A stretch of 64,000 nucleotides of DNA from an uncultured Flavobacteriia bacterium (GCA_903873915.1 CAIQQH010000008.1:1-64000), one strand, 5' to 3'. Counted from the stretch's first letter, positions 35,596 through 44,920 are shown. Numbers and translations are program-made. Notes: a model not told the origin generated them from the sequence alone.

Positions 35596-35955
35596 CTAAA
35601 GAATAGTGATATACCCTGTCACGTCGATGTATTCCTGTGAATTGTATTTGCGGTAGCGAATTTTGTACACATAAGTACCTTCACCAAACACCTGAACTTC
35701 CTGGTTTTTCTTTCCCGTTCGTGCATTCAAATCCAAATCAAAGGGTGTTATGAATGTTTTTGCTTCGTAGACCAACTGTCCCCAACGGGAGTAGATTTGA
35801 ATTGAAAATTCAGCCAAATCACACGAACAAGCAATTACCAATTTGTCCGCATTCACTTTTGAAAGGGATGAGGGCAGTGTCATGCAAGTGTCCTTTTGCT
35901 GCGCAGAAGCAGAAAATCCAAGGAAGAACAAGCAAGCGAAAAGAAAAAGTCTCAT
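35596..35955 (-). CDS. Small secreted protein consisting mainly of a CHU_C-like domain
   Basis: 119 aa. A signal peptide (1-18, SASAQ) and about 95 residues resembling the gliding-motility-associated C-terminal domain: IQIYSRWGQLVYEAK and EGTYVYKIRYR match the IYNRWG and G-Y-Y-Y motifs of the type B sorting domain. The usual FTPNGDG start is missing, replaced by a Cys-rich segment (CMTLP, ACSCDLAE). There is no passenger domain. It might be an isolated domain, a decoy or plug for the T9SS, or a remnant of a larger protein; no decay signs are seen. Stands alone, divergent from the ABC-F gene. Confidence 0.75.
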   Translation of the reverse strand: MRLFLFACLFFLGFSASAQQKDTCMTLPSSLSKVNADKLVIACSCDLAEFSIQIYSRWGQLVYEAKTFITPFDLDLNARTGKKNQEVQVFGEGTYVYKIRYRKYNSQEYIDVTGYITIL

Positions 35956-36006
35956 CTTTTTTTTCTCAAAAATAACTATAAACCAACTTCACACGCACCA
36001 AGGGAC

Positions 36007-36014
36007 TATCTTTG
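36007..36014 (+). promoter_or_regulatory. Predicted -7 element for the ABC-F gene
   Basis: TATCTTTG, 19 bases before the start codon of the ABC-F gene; exact TAnnTTTG match. Confidence 0.55.
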
Positions 36015-36033
36015 CGCCCTTAAATAATAAGTT

Positions 36034-37665
36034 ATGGTTTCAGTTGATGGTCTTTCCGTAGAGTTCAGTGGAAAAATCCTGTTTAGTGATGTAAACTTTG
36101 TCATCAATGACAATGATAAGATTGCACTAATGGGAAAAAATGGTGCAGGAAAATCTACCCTACTGAAAATTCTTGCAGGTCAAAGCAAGCCAACAAAAGG
36201 AGGAGTTTCTTCACCAAAAGGTACCGTCATCGCATACTTACCGCAGCATTTGCTTACCGCAGACGATTGTACCGTATTCGAAGAAACCTCAAAGGCTTTT
36301 CAAGAAATTTTTGCCATGAAAGCAGAAATGGATGAAATTAATCATCAGCTAACTGTTCGCACTGACTACGATTCTGATGATTACATGAAGTTGATAGAGC
36401 AGGTTTCAGAACTCAGCGAAAAATACTATTCAATAGAAGAAATCAATTACGACGGTGAAGTCGAAAAAACACTCAAAGGCCTTGGATTTGAACGTGAAGA
36501 TTTTGACCGCTCGACCTCAGAATTTAGTGGCGGATGGAGAATGCGTATAGAATTGGCGAAAATCCTACTGCGCCAACCCGACCTCATCCTGTTGGATGAG
36601 CCAACCAATCACCTAGATATTGAATCCATTCAGTGGTTGGAAAACTTCCTCACCGAACAAGCCAAAGCAGTGGTTGTGATTTCCCACGACCGCGCCTTTG
36701 TGGACAACATTACGACCCGTACGATTGAAGTGACAATGGGGCGAATTTACGACTACAAAGCAAAATACTCCCATTACCTCGAATTGCGCAAAGAACGGCG
36801 CGAGCAACAACAAAAGCAATACGACGAGCAGCAAAAATTCATCGCTGAGACAACAGAATTTATTGAACGTTTCAAGGGTACCTATTCAAAAACATTGCAA
36901 GTGCAATCGCGCGTAAAAATGATTGAGAAACTCGACATCATTGAAGTCGACGAGGTCGATACATCTGCATTACGTCTTCGCTTTCCCCCTGCCCCACGTT
37001 CGGGGAATTATCCCGTAATTGTTGAAGATTTAGGTAAAAAATACGGCAATCATGTGGTCTTCAACAATGCCTCAATGAGCATCGAACGTGGTCAGAAATT
37101 GGCGTTTGTTGGCAAGAACGGTGAAGGAAAATCGACCATGATCAAAGCCATCATGAACGAAATCGACTTCACGGGAACACTTCAACTTGGACACAACATT
37201 AAAATTGGATATTTCGCTCAAAACCAGGCCGCACTGCTTGATGAGGAACTGTCTATTTTTGAAACCATAGACTACATTGCCGTTGGCGATATTCGCACCA
37301 AAATCAAGGATATCTTGGGTGCATTTATGTTCGGTGGAGAAACGAGCGCAAAGAAAGTAAAGGTTCTTTCTGGTGGAGAACGCACACGGTTGGCGATGAT
37401 CAAACTCCTTTTAGAGCCAGTGAACCTGTTGATTCTCGATGAGCCCACCAATCACCTCGACATGAAAACCAAAGACATCATCAAAGATGCTTTGCGCAAT
37501 TTCGATGGTACACTGATCATCGTTTCACACGACCGCGATTTCTTGGATGGTTTAGTCACGAAAGTGTTTGAATTTGGTCAAAAGCGCGTGAAAGAGCATT
37601 TCGAAGACATCAAAGGATTCTTGGAAAAGAAAAAGATGGAGTCGCTTCGAGAAATTGAAAAGTAA
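36034..37665 (+). CDS. ABC-F family ATPase (translation factor type)
   Basis: 543 aa with two ABC ATPase cassettes and no membrane domain. Cassette 1: Walker A GKNGAGKST, signature EFSGGWRMRIELAKIL, Walker B LILLDEPTNHLD. Cassette 2: Walker A GKNGEGKST, signature VLSGGERTRLAMIKLL, Walker B LLILDEPTNHLD. The linker between them (about 240-310) is charged and helical, as in ABC-F proteins that bind the ribosomal E-site. Length and lack of a C-terminal coiled coil fit the YbiT/EttA-like housekeeping group rather than Uup. A resistance role is not indicated by the sequence. Confidence 0.93.
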   Translation: MVSVDGLSVEFSGKILFSDVNFVINDNDKIALMGKNGAGKSTLLKILAGQSKPTKGGVSSPKGTVIAYLPQHLLTADDCTVFEETSKAFQEIFAMKAEMDEINHQLTVRTDYDSDDYMKLIEQVSELSEKYYSIEEINYDGEVEKTLKGLGFEREDFDRSTSEFSGGWRMRIELAKILLRQPDLILLDEPTNHLDIESIQWLENFLTEQAKAVVVISHDRAFVDNITTRTIEVTMGRIYDYKAKYSHYLELRKERREQQQKQYDEQQKFIAETTEFIERFKGTYSKTLQVQSRVKMIEKLDIIEVDEVDTSALRLRFPPAPRSGNYPVIVEDLGKKYGNHVVFNNASMSIERGQKLAFVGKNGEGKSTMIKAIMNEIDFTGTLQLGHNIKIGYFAQNQAALLDEELSIFETIDYIAVGDIRTKIKDILGAFMFGGETSAKKVKVLSGGERTRLAMIKLLLEPVNLLILDEPTNHLDMKTKDIIKDALRNFDGTLIIVSHDRDFLDGLVTKVFEFGQKRVKEHFEDIKGFLEKKKMESLREIEK

Positions 37666-37671
37666 GGCCTC

Positions 37672-38781
37672 TTAGAAATTTCGGTTCAATTTTCTACCCT
37701 TCCATTTCGGTTTAAACCAGTACATCATACTCAAAATAAGCAGGGTGTAAAACGGAAACAGAAACTCATAAATAGGAATAAAACACCAGGAAGTCAATCG
37801 TTTAATGCGATGGAAATAGGGATAGAAGAGGAGCATATCAATGGCCGTCTTGACTGCGAAAATTGAACAAAAAGATCGCCATTCTCTGGCCATTCCTTTT
37901 GAAACGAGGAGTGCCACAAATGCGAAAGTCAATACTGCTTGAATGATGGCCAAGGAAGTGCTCAAATGATCTTTTACATCACCTGTCTTTGCCAACCATC
38001 TTAAGCGTTGATGAATGAATTCCGAAAATGACTGAGGCGTTTCAGTGTGAATGGCCAGCGCTGGATCCGTCATTAATCGCACGTCTGCCGCACCTTCCCG
38101 AAAGTCCCTTAACAGATAAATATCATCCCCACTTGGCATGTGCTTGTGACGTTCAATGCGATCAAGACGTACAAATGTCTCTCTGCTGTATAAGAGATTC
38201 GCACCACTCGCCATGATTGGACGTTTCCACCCTGCCAATCCACAATTTGCGGCGTTGACCAAAATCAAATCCACTTCATACAGATGCTCGTACCAACGTT
38301 GGGCAACCATAACGGCTGGAAGAATGTACATATCTGTGTGTTCCAAGGTTGAAAGTGTCGAGAAATAGTCATTGGAAAAAGACACATCGGCATCCATCGA
38401 CAAAATCCATTGGCCTTCACTTTCTTGAATGCCGCGACGGATGGCCACCTTCTTCCCTTGTTCATTCGCCTCCAATACAATTGCCTTCCAATTTGAGCCT
38501 GAAAGATTTTTTCGAAGAATAGCCATCGAATCGTCTTCGGAATGATCATCCACAAAAACATAACTCTTCGCTTGGATTTTAGCTCCACGAATGGAATCTA
38601 ACAATTGAAATAGGCGCTGCGCTTCATTTCGAAATGGAATAATAACTGAGAGTTCTTCGCTCGAAACCAGTTGCTTTCCGCTCGTGTACGACCTTTCCTT
38701 TTTGCGCTGCTTGAAGTATCCTATTCCTACAATACCGGCCATGATGGCGCCATAAACGATGAAAAATAGGCACTCCATCAT
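37672..38781 (-). CDS. Family 2 glycosyltransferase, membrane-associated
   Basis: 369 aa from the ATG at 38781; the frame is open 21 codons upstream, but this start overlaps the preceding gene's TGA in an ATGA arrangement and begins the membrane helix (MMECLFFIVYG). GT-A domain (about 35-270): ELSVIIPFRNEAQRLFQLLD, metal DxD in MDADVSF, and QRLRW in HQRLRWLAKTGD. Two or three C-terminal membrane helices follow. It lies in an operon with a flippase-like gene, so both probably act on a lipid-linked sugar or envelope glycan. Related in design to the gene at 21228-22385. Confidence 0.88.
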   Translation of the reverse strand: MMECLFFIVYGAIMAGIVGIGYFKQRKKERSYTSGKQLVSSEELSVIIPFRNEAQRLFQLLDSIRGAKIQAKSYVFVDDHSEDDSMAILRKNLSGSNWKAIVLEANEQGKKVAIRRGIQESEGQWILSMDADVSFSNDYFSTLSTLEHTDMYILPAVMVAQRWYEHLYEVDLILVNAANCGLAGWKRPIMASGANLLYSRETFVRLDRIERHKHMPSGDDIYLLRDFREGAADVRLMTDPALAIHTETPQSFSEFIHQRLRWLAKTGDVKDHLSTSLAIIQAVLTFAFVALLVSKGMAREWRSFCSIFAVKTAIDMLLFYPYFHRIKRLTSWCFIPIYEFLFPFYTLLILSMMYWFKPKWKGRKLNRNF

Positions 38782-39701
38782 GCTTTCGCCCGTTTTAAAA
38801 TGAACAAAGAAACAAGTGTTGGAAGAAACAAATTCATCACCCAAATTGAAAATGCAGCGAGAACGACGCTGATTTCAGCCATTCCTGCAGCAGCAAAAAC
38901 CCATACCGCAATAGATTCCCGAACGCCCAATTTCCCTAAAAATAAAGATGGCGCCAAAGTAATCCAGAAGTAGAATTGCCAAATCCACAAGATGCTCGTT
39001 GCATTTATTTCACTGCCAAAAGCATAAAGTACACAGCCGAATTGAAGCGTAAACACGACATGCCTGAAAAAGGCCAAAGTCAACATCCGAAGTCGTATGA
39101 ATTTATGGGCAATTAGAATTGCGAGCAAGCCATTCGCGAAAGTGCGTTTCTTAAGAAATTTGAGCAGCCATTCCAAACGAAAATAAAAGACCAAGGACAG
39201 CAAAGAGATCAAAGAGATCATGATGTAGGTAAGAAGCCCAAGATCGTTCGCGAAAGGCATTTTTTGGAGTAGTGTAATTCCAATTGCACCTACAAGCATG
39301 GTAATAACAAACTGCGACATGCTTCCGACGAACGTCAATAAGGTGAGTTGGACTCGGTATCTCCGCTCGAAATAAAGCACTCTGCCGATAAAATTTCCGA
39401 GCATATTTGGTGTCAGCATACCAGTGACCATTCCAGCCAAAAAACTATGAAAGGTGGTTGATTTTTCACTCTTAACATCTGCACAATGCAGAGACAAGGT
39501 CCATTTTCTCCATTCCGCCCACCAATTAAGCGGCATCAATAGTAAGCCAAGGAATAAAAATGCCGGATGCTTTAGATTCAAAATCTGATGATCCAAATCC
39601 TGATTTTTAAAGCGTTGAATCAAGAAAAAAAGGAGCGTGACAAGCGCAAGCAATTTGAGGAAATTGAAGATTGTCTGCCTATTTTTTATAGCTTTAGCCA
39701 A
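38778..39701 (-). CDS. Lysylphosphatidylglycerol synthase-type transmembrane (UPF0104) protein
   Basis: 307 aa with about eight transmembrane helices. Motifs NWWAEWRKWTLSL, GMVTGMLTPNMLGNFIGRVL and LAPSLFLGKLGVRESIAV are those of the flippase-like domain also found in MprF and in many envelope lipid gene clusters. There is no synthase domain. It may move a lipid intermediate across the inner membrane for the glycosyltransferase encoded next, with which it overlaps by four bases. It is divergent from ruvC, 14 bases away, so the promoters overlap. Confidence 0.87.
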   Translation of the reverse strand: MAKAIKNRQTIFNFLKLLALVTLLFFLIQRFKNQDLDHQILNLKHPAFLFLGLLLMPLNWWAEWRKWTLSLHCADVKSEKSTTFHSFLAGMVTGMLTPNMLGNFIGRVLYFERRYRVQLTLLTFVGSMSQFVITMLVGAIGITLLQKMPFANDLGLLTYIMISLISLLSLVFYFRLEWLLKFLKKRTFANGLLAILIAHKFIRLRMLTLAFFRHVVFTLQFGCVLYAFGSEINATSILWIWQFYFWITLAPSLFLGKLGVRESIAVWVFAAAGMAEISVVLAAFSIWVMNLFLPTLVSLFILKRAKA

Positions 39702-39715
39702 CGAAGAAATTTTGA

Positions 39716-40273
39716 ATGGTTGAAGATAAGATTATTCTCGGAATTGACCCCGGAACCACGATTATGGGATATGGACTTGTTCATGTAAAAAAAAATGAAT
39801 TGACCATGCTCAACTTCGGCATTGTGCGACTCAACAAGTTGCCCACGCACCCCGACAAGCTCAAACGGATCTTCGACCGAGTGTCGGAAATCATTCTAGA
39901 ATATCATCCCGATGAATTGGCCATTGAAGCACCATTCTTTGGGAAAAATGTACAATCCATGTTAAAGCTTGGACGGGCTCAAGGAGTAGCAATCGCTGCA
40001 GGACTGAGTCACAACATTCCTTTCGAAGAGTATTCGCCAAAGCGCGTAAAGCAGGCCATTACAGGCAGCGGTAGCGCTTCAAAGGAACAAGTAGCGGCCA
40101 TGTTGCAAAAGTTGCTCAAATTTGAAGAGATGCCCAAGTACCTCGATGCAACGGACGGATTGGCCGTAGCTGTATGTCACCATTTCTCGAAAGGCATTGG
40201 TGAACACAATAAGTCGAAGGGTGGTGGATGGGATTCATTCATTCGCCAAAATCCCGACCGTAAAAAGGAATAG
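39716..40273 (+). CDS. ruvC: Crossover junction endodeoxyribonuclease RuvC
   Basis: 185 aa. Resolves Holliday junctions with RuvAB. Catalytic acidic residues are in ILGIDPGTTIMGYG, LAIEAPFFGKN and DATDGLAVAVCHH. KNVQSMLKLGRAQGVA is a family signature. The 25 residues after the last motif form a Lys/Gly-rich tail. Two small membrane protein genes follow closely. Confidence 0.96.
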   Translation: MVEDKIILGIDPGTTIMGYGLVHVKKNELTMLNFGIVRLNKLPTHPDKLKRIFDRVSEIILEYHPDELAIEAPFFGKNVQSMLKLGRAQGVAIAAGLSHNIPFEEYSPKRVKQAITGSGSASKEQVAAMLQKLLKFEEMPKYLDATDGLAVAVCHHFSKGIGEHNKSKGGGWDSFIRQNPDRKKE

Positions 40274-40274
40274 C

Positions 40275-40919
40275 ATGAGCGGGGAACAGCAATCCAAATT
40301 TATGCTTTGGTCCCTTTTCTCAATCGGAGGGATCTTTTTATTTGTGGTGTTCTTTCTATTGGCAGCATTTCATTATCCAGGTGGTTCAAATGCACACGTG
40401 CAAGAAGTTGGATTCAGTTGGGCTAACAATTATTGGTGCGAATTATTGGGTGAAAACGCGAAAAATGGCCTTAAAAATCTTGCGCGTCCATACGCTATGG
40501 CCGGTATGATCATACTATCTCTTTCGGTTTCCATCTTTTGGTGGAACATTCCTGCAATGGTCTATGAAAAAAGCCAAAATATCCGCGGTATGACGCGTTA
40601 TTGTGGCCTATTATCTATGCTTTTCTCTGCATTAATTTTTACAGATTGGCATGATGGAATCATCTACGTCGCAGTCATTACAGGCGCTGTTTCTTTCACA
40701 CTTTTATTCTATGAACTATTCCGCAACAAGCGCGACTTCCTCTCCTACTTTGGTATTGTTTGCTTGGCCTTTATTTTCGCGAATTGCATCATCTATGTGA
40801 GTAATTTCGGCATTGACTACCTACCAATTCTTCAAAAAATCACCTTCGGAATTACTTTAATTTGGATCGTCCTTGTCATTTTACAATTCAAAAAACACCC
40901 CTATTTGCAAAAGCCATGA
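40275..40919 (+). CDS. Hypothetical multi-pass membrane protein
   Basis: 214 aa from the ATG at 40275, one base after the ruvC stop; an upstream in-frame start inside ruvC is unlikely. About six transmembrane helices. A polar segment FHYPGGSNAHVQEVGFSWAN followed by NYWCELLG lies between helices 1 and 2, and FTDWHDGIIYV between helices 4 and 5; conserved-looking Trp, His and Asp residues suggest a DUF998-like or membrane enzyme fold. I cannot assign a function. It overlaps the next gene by four bases. Confidence 0.75.
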   Translation: MSGEQQSKFMLWSLFSIGGIFLFVVFFLLAAFHYPGGSNAHVQEVGFSWANNYWCELLGENAKNGLKNLARPYAMAGMIILSLSVSIFWWNIPAMVYEKSQNIRGMTRYCGLLSMLFSALIFTDWHDGIIYVAVITGAVSFTLLFYELFRNKRDFLSYFGIVCLAFIFANCIIYVSNFGIDYLPILQKITFGITLIWIVLVILQFKKHPYLQKP

Positions 40920-41281
40920 TAAAAAAGCGCAAACCCAACAAGAATATTCTTTCTCCGAAAGACTTTACAATAAGACTGATCAAATTCTTTTTGATTTCCA
41001 TGATTTTCATGGGTATTTCTTTATTCATTGGAGTTATTGGCTACCGGCATTATGCCAATCTTTCATGGATTGACAGTTTCTACAATGCATCAATGATCCT
41101 TACGGGTATGGGGCCTGGGAATGTGCTAACGACGACAGGGGGCAAAGTGTTTTCATCCCTCTATGCCCTATTCAGTGGTATTGTTTTCTTAACGACGGCA
41201 GCTATTTTCATTTCGCCAATTGCGCATCGACTGCTGCATTTGATGCACGTAGATGATGAAGATGCAACAGTAGAAAATTAG
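40916..41281 (+). CDS. Small two-helix membrane protein resembling an ion-channel pore
   Basis: 121 aa from the ATG at 40916 (ATGA overlap). Two transmembrane helices (about 20-43 and 80-103) enclose a re-entrant-looking segment DSFYNASMILTGMGPGNVLT and TTGGKVFSSLYALFSG. This follows the layout of K+-channel pores (pore helix, filter, TxxGK, second helix), with TGMGPG in the position of TVGYG. No cytoplasmic regulatory domain; the tail is acidic (HVDDEDATVEN). The channel idea is inference; the filter is not canonical. Confidence 0.7.
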   Translation: MIKKRKPNKNILSPKDFTIRLIKFFLISMIFMGISLFIGVIGYRHYANLSWIDSFYNASMILTGMGPGNVLTTTGGKVFSSLYALFSGIVFLTTAAIFISPIAHRLLHLMHVDDEDATVEN

Positions 41282-41319
41282 AGGAAATGCATTTGATTTT
41301 TCAAGCCAAAACAACCTTT

Positions 41320-44300
41320 TTATTTAAAGGAAAAAGCTGATTTGACATTGTTTTTCACTTCCAACACTTCCTTTTCGATCCATTCAGGAAAGTCGAGAAG
41401 CACTTGATCATTTAAAGGTAGCCATTTCGATGCACTTATTGAATAGTCGGGTGCATCACCATAAAGCACATCTGCGCGCATGCTAATCCACTGGTGCCAA
41501 GATGTCGGTTGAAAACGAACGAAACGCGTTAATTGAGGTGCGTCGAAAAGGAATTCTGACAAGCCATCTCGGTCAAAATTGGCAACTATATTTTCTCCGA
41601 CACAATCCCAGTTTTTACCATCACTCGAAATCAAAAGACCGTATGACTTCACCCATTGATCACTATTGTAACTGCCTTGCGTACAAACGCCCCAAATTGT
41701 TTTAACTTCACCTAAATCAATTTGAACCCATTGATTTTCATCACATTTCTTACTTGACCAATTTGCGTACTTCGGCTCACTGTTCAAACGCGCTAATTTC
41801 GCGGAATGATTTTTATTGAACTCACTAGAAGCTGAAAAAGCATCATCACTCAACACTCCTCTTCCCCATTGTGCATCAGCGAGCTCAGGTTTATTTCCGT
41901 TTTCAGTCAACTCCCAACCCTCGTACTCGGATACAAACCGTTGAAAATCGTTGGCCAATTCAGGTCCCTTTTTTACACTTACCATTTTCATGATTAAGCC
42001 TAGTGAAAGGGCAGTTGGTTCGGTTGCATTTACCCCCCAACCTATCCAATGATATCCTTGTTTTTTATTCGAAGCGGCAACATAATCGAGGTAATAAAGT
42101 CCTTTTGCATTCTCCCGTTCTACTTTTATGGCGTTAGAAAACGTATTTTTCAATTCAGAATTTAACACGTTATCCATGACCTCATCCACCCTAGCCTGAA
42201 TGTTATTGAAGTTATCCAAAACAGGCGATAAACCTAAATAATCGAGATAATTCCTTGAAGTGACTATTGAAAATTCAGCGATGAAAAGCTGAGCGATTTG
42301 CGCCAAATTTGTTTCTATTTCTTCCGAACTGACTGCTTTTCTAAACACCAGATGTCCTGGACGATGGTTTCGTTCAAAATCGGTATTGGAAAAATGAAAT
42401 TGTTGGAGGACATCATCAATAGACGAGTGATAGTCATTCGTTCGTCCAGCACTGCTTAAAGTCAAGTGCAAATAGACCTCATTGGTGATGTAATCCGAAA
42501 TAAAATCAAAAGAAAGCCGAACAATGTAACCATCCACAGTAGAAACTATCCTGTAACACATTTTTCCACCTTGAGGGGTACCTGCAATATCTTTCGTTAC
42601 CTTACCGGATTGTTTAAAATAGCGCTCTACACCTGTTTCAATTTCCTTGAGACATGAACGAATTGCCTCCTCGTTGTTTGCAAGCGGATCAATGATGTCA
42701 ATTAAGCTATTTTCATAATCCTGAATAATTTCAGGGATTAGCACGTTGAATAAATTGAACGTAATATCGAAGGATTCAACGATTAATTCTGGATTATGAA
42801 TGGTTTGTTGCACGTCAAAAATGAACTGAATTTGCTCAAATTCATAGTCAAAATGAAAGGTCCATGGGTATTTTTCCATCACCTCACTTATTGTCCCGTA
42901 ACTGGCGTTTCCATTGCTATTCCAAAGCACAAGATTTTTATATTTTTTGAACTCTTTTTCATATTTCAACAAGAACTGAAATAGATTTCTTCGGGTGATC
43001 GCGAGCAATAAACCGAAGTGTTCAATCGATTTTTGGTCCTTCCAATCAGGTAAAAAGCCTACTGCCATCGATCCTGAGCCATACAAGGAAAGATGCAATG
43101 ACAGCGCTGCTTTTGTAACTGCATTTTTCGGAAAAATACTGCACCATGCATAGCTTGCCATGTTTCCAATTTGCCATTGATTTTGCTTTGTTCCCCACTC
43201 TAAGCCACCTTCTGTTTGAAGTGTTTGAAGTCGCAACTTTACAAATTGTTCCAAACTGGTAAAGGCGAATTTGTGCCAATATTCTTTCGACCCCGCATTC
43301 GATGAATCACCAACAATTTTGTAATTGCTCGTTCCTCCTCCACTGTTCAAGCGCTCCATACTCATGATCCAAGTACGTGCAATCGTTAAAGAATGAAAGG
43401 CTGATAATTCTTCTTTCGAAAAGGAGACCGTTTCAGATTTTCTGGCTTCCATAGAATCCACTCCTAGAGCATAAGCCCTTGAATCCACTATTTTATCGAA
43501 TTCATTTGGATGAACGCCGTATTGTTCTCCCATTAATTTTAGCACCAACTCATTGAATGTCTTGTTTCGAATTGCACTATCGATTGCCTCAACAAACCGT
43601 GTATCTATCTCAGGAAAAGGATCTTCTATCCCTAGTTCATTAGCAGTTTCGAGAATAATTTCTTTCACCTGCGCTGAGTTCAATCCCAACTTTGTCCTAG
43701 AGACAGACTCCAAAAAACGAAATTCCTCCATACTGATCTGCTTATCCTCCAAAGCAACAATGACATGCTCTTTAAATTCAGATAGTGACGTCATTTTTCT
43801 CAGTTCCTCTTGCTCCAACTTGATGCGTTCAACAGCCATTGGGTCGGGTTGAAGCAAGACCTTCCAATCAGCAGGCAATAAATGCTCGTTGGAATTCAAT
43901 AAAACACGCACACCTTCGGGCAGTTCAAGATTTATATTGATCCGCTTTAATTGGTCACCATCTTCAATGTTGAGCACAATGACATTCATTTCGTTCTCAG
44001 AAACGATGTACTGATCGTAATCCCAGAGTGGATTTAATTGATCGAGAACGCCCTGTATAGCCAACTCTAATGGCTCCAAAATGAAACGGTAACAATCGTC
44101 AGTAAATGGCCAATTGATGGTTTTTCCTTTGACTTCATAAATGGGATGAGCAATTTTATTTCGAAGTTCCACGAACTTGCTAAAAAACTGATTTAAATTA
44201 CACTTCTTTAAGCTTACGCCCTTCCTTGCCTGAATACATCTGTCATAAAGATTGTCTTTGTCATCAGACTCAACAACCTTCTTCAGGATATCCATGCAGG

Positions 44301-44631
44301 CGATGAAGTTGGCCAAGACCTCATTTTGTTGCTCTTTGCGAATTAAATCATCCAGCAAAGAAGGCTTTTGACTATCCGCGAGGTATTGACTGGTATTTCT
44401 GACCCAACCCACATAGGTTCCGACGGAAAGCGACTTTTTGCTGTTGATGATCTCTTTTTCAAGCGACATAAGATGCGTACCTGTCTCTTTATATTCCGCC
44501 AAGACGAAGGAGCACACATGCATGATTAAACTCTCACCTAGATGCAAAAGGTAACGCTGACGTGCTTCGTAAAACTTTGCTTTGGCAATGTCATCCAAGG
44601 ATTTGATGAATGATTGAGGGAGTCTAGACAT
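41320..44631 (-). CDS. Large HEPN-motif protein with C-terminal discoidin (F5/8 type C) domain
   Basis: 1103 aa from the ATG at 44631; the frame is open 16 codons further. No signal peptide. The N-terminal helical domain (about 1-200) ends FFSKFVELRNKIAHPIY, holding R157-x4-H162, the RxxxxH motif of HEPN ribonucleases. Next comes a helical region (about 290-400, SLSEFKEHVIVALEDKQISM) of TerB-like appearance, then a long middle region (about 410-920) I cannot name. Residues about 925-1060 form a discoidin fold (QWVQIDLGEVKTIWGVCTQG, then WVKSYGLLISSDGKNWDCVG). Discoidin domains are normally extracellular, so its use here, with HEPN and no signal, is odd. Context suggests a defence or conflict role; target unknown. 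Confidence 0.75.
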   Translation of the reverse strand: MSRLPQSFIKSLDDIAKAKFYEARQRYLLHLGESLIMHVCSFVLAEYKETGTHLMSLEKEIINSKKSLSVGTYVGWVRNTSQYLADSQKPSLLDDLIRKEQQNEVLANFIACMDILKKVVESDDKDNLYDRCIQARKGVSLKKCNLNQFFSKFVELRNKIAHPIYEVKGKTINWPFTDDCYRFILEPLELAIQGVLDQLNPLWDYDQYIVSENEMNVIVLNIEDGDQLKRININLELPEGVRVLLNSNEHLLPADWKVLLQPDPMAVERIKLEQEELRKMTSLSEFKEHVIVALEDKQISMEEFRFLESVSRTKLGLNSAQVKEIILETANELGIEDPFPEIDTRFVEAIDSAIRNKTFNELVLKLMGEQYGVHPNEFDKIVDSRAYALGVDSMEARKSETVSFSKEELSAFHSLTIARTWIMSMERLNSGGGTSNYKIVGDSSNAGSKEYWHKFAFTSLEQFVKLRLQTLQTEGGLEWGTKQNQWQIGNMASYAWCSIFPKNAVTKAALSLHLSLYGSGSMAVGFLPDWKDQKSIEHFGLLLAITRRNLFQFLLKYEKEFKKYKNLVLWNSNGNASYGTISEVMEKYPWTFHFDYEFEQIQFIFDVQQTIHNPELIVESFDITFNLFNVLIPEIIQDYENSLIDIIDPLANNEEAIRSCLKEIETGVERYFKQSGKVTKDIAGTPQGGKMCYRIVSTVDGYIVRLSFDFISDYITNEVYLHLTLSSAGRTNDYHSSIDDVLQQFHFSNTDFERNHRPGHLVFRKAVSSEEIETNLAQIAQLFIAEFSIVTSRNYLDYLGLSPVLDNFNNIQARVDEVMDNVLNSELKNTFSNAIKVERENAKGLYYLDYVAASNKKQGYHWIGWGVNATEPTALSLGLIMKMVSVKKGPELANDFQRFVSEYEGWELTENGNKPELADAQWGRGVLSDDAFSASSEFNKNHSAKLARLNSEPKYANWSSKKCDENQWVQIDLGEVKTIWGVCTQGSYNSDQWVKSYGLLISSDGKNWDCVGENIVANFDRDGLSEFLFDAPQLTRFVRFQPTSWHQWISMRADVLYGDAPDYSISASKWLPLNDQVLLDFPEWIEKEVLEVKNNVKSAFSFK

Positions 44632-44685
44632 GTATTGTAAATTGAAAGGTATTTTGAAAATTCCTTTAAAAATAAGCACATTAAA

Positions 44686-44920
44686 TCAATCTAGCACTTC
44701 AGTCACGAACTGCGCACTCACTTCTGTTTTCAGCAAGGCCCAAATGGCAAAGCGGCGTAAGAGCTTTTGTCTATCTACTGCTGAGCTGCGGTCATAGAAA
44801 GCATCTTCGTACAATCCAATTAAACCTTGAGGAAGTTCTGATATATTTTCGGGCTGTTTGCTTCCCTTGAATAAGTCAATCGTAGATGTAACGCAGGTAG
44901 GTGAGATCGAGGTGGGGCAT
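44686..44920 (-). pseudogene. Decayed remnant of a conserved Bacteroidota conflict-type gene
   Basis: Reading from the ATG at 44920 gives MPHLDLTYLRYIYD then TGA, the expected opening of a Bacteroidota family I recall starting with LDLTYLRxIYDGL. About 30 bases later, in another frame, the sequence continues ENISELPQGLIGLYEDAF, then LLRRFAIWALLKTEVSAQFV, and ends at LD-stop. The second part looks like the LP-GL-LYE ... WALL-VS pattern seen in the helical part after STAND/NACHT-type NTPases. So there is one nonsense change, one frameshift and loss of the 3' part. An 84-codon frame from 44940 joins the wrong N-terminus to the second part. It lies 54 bases upstream of the HEPN protein gene. Confidence 0.55.
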
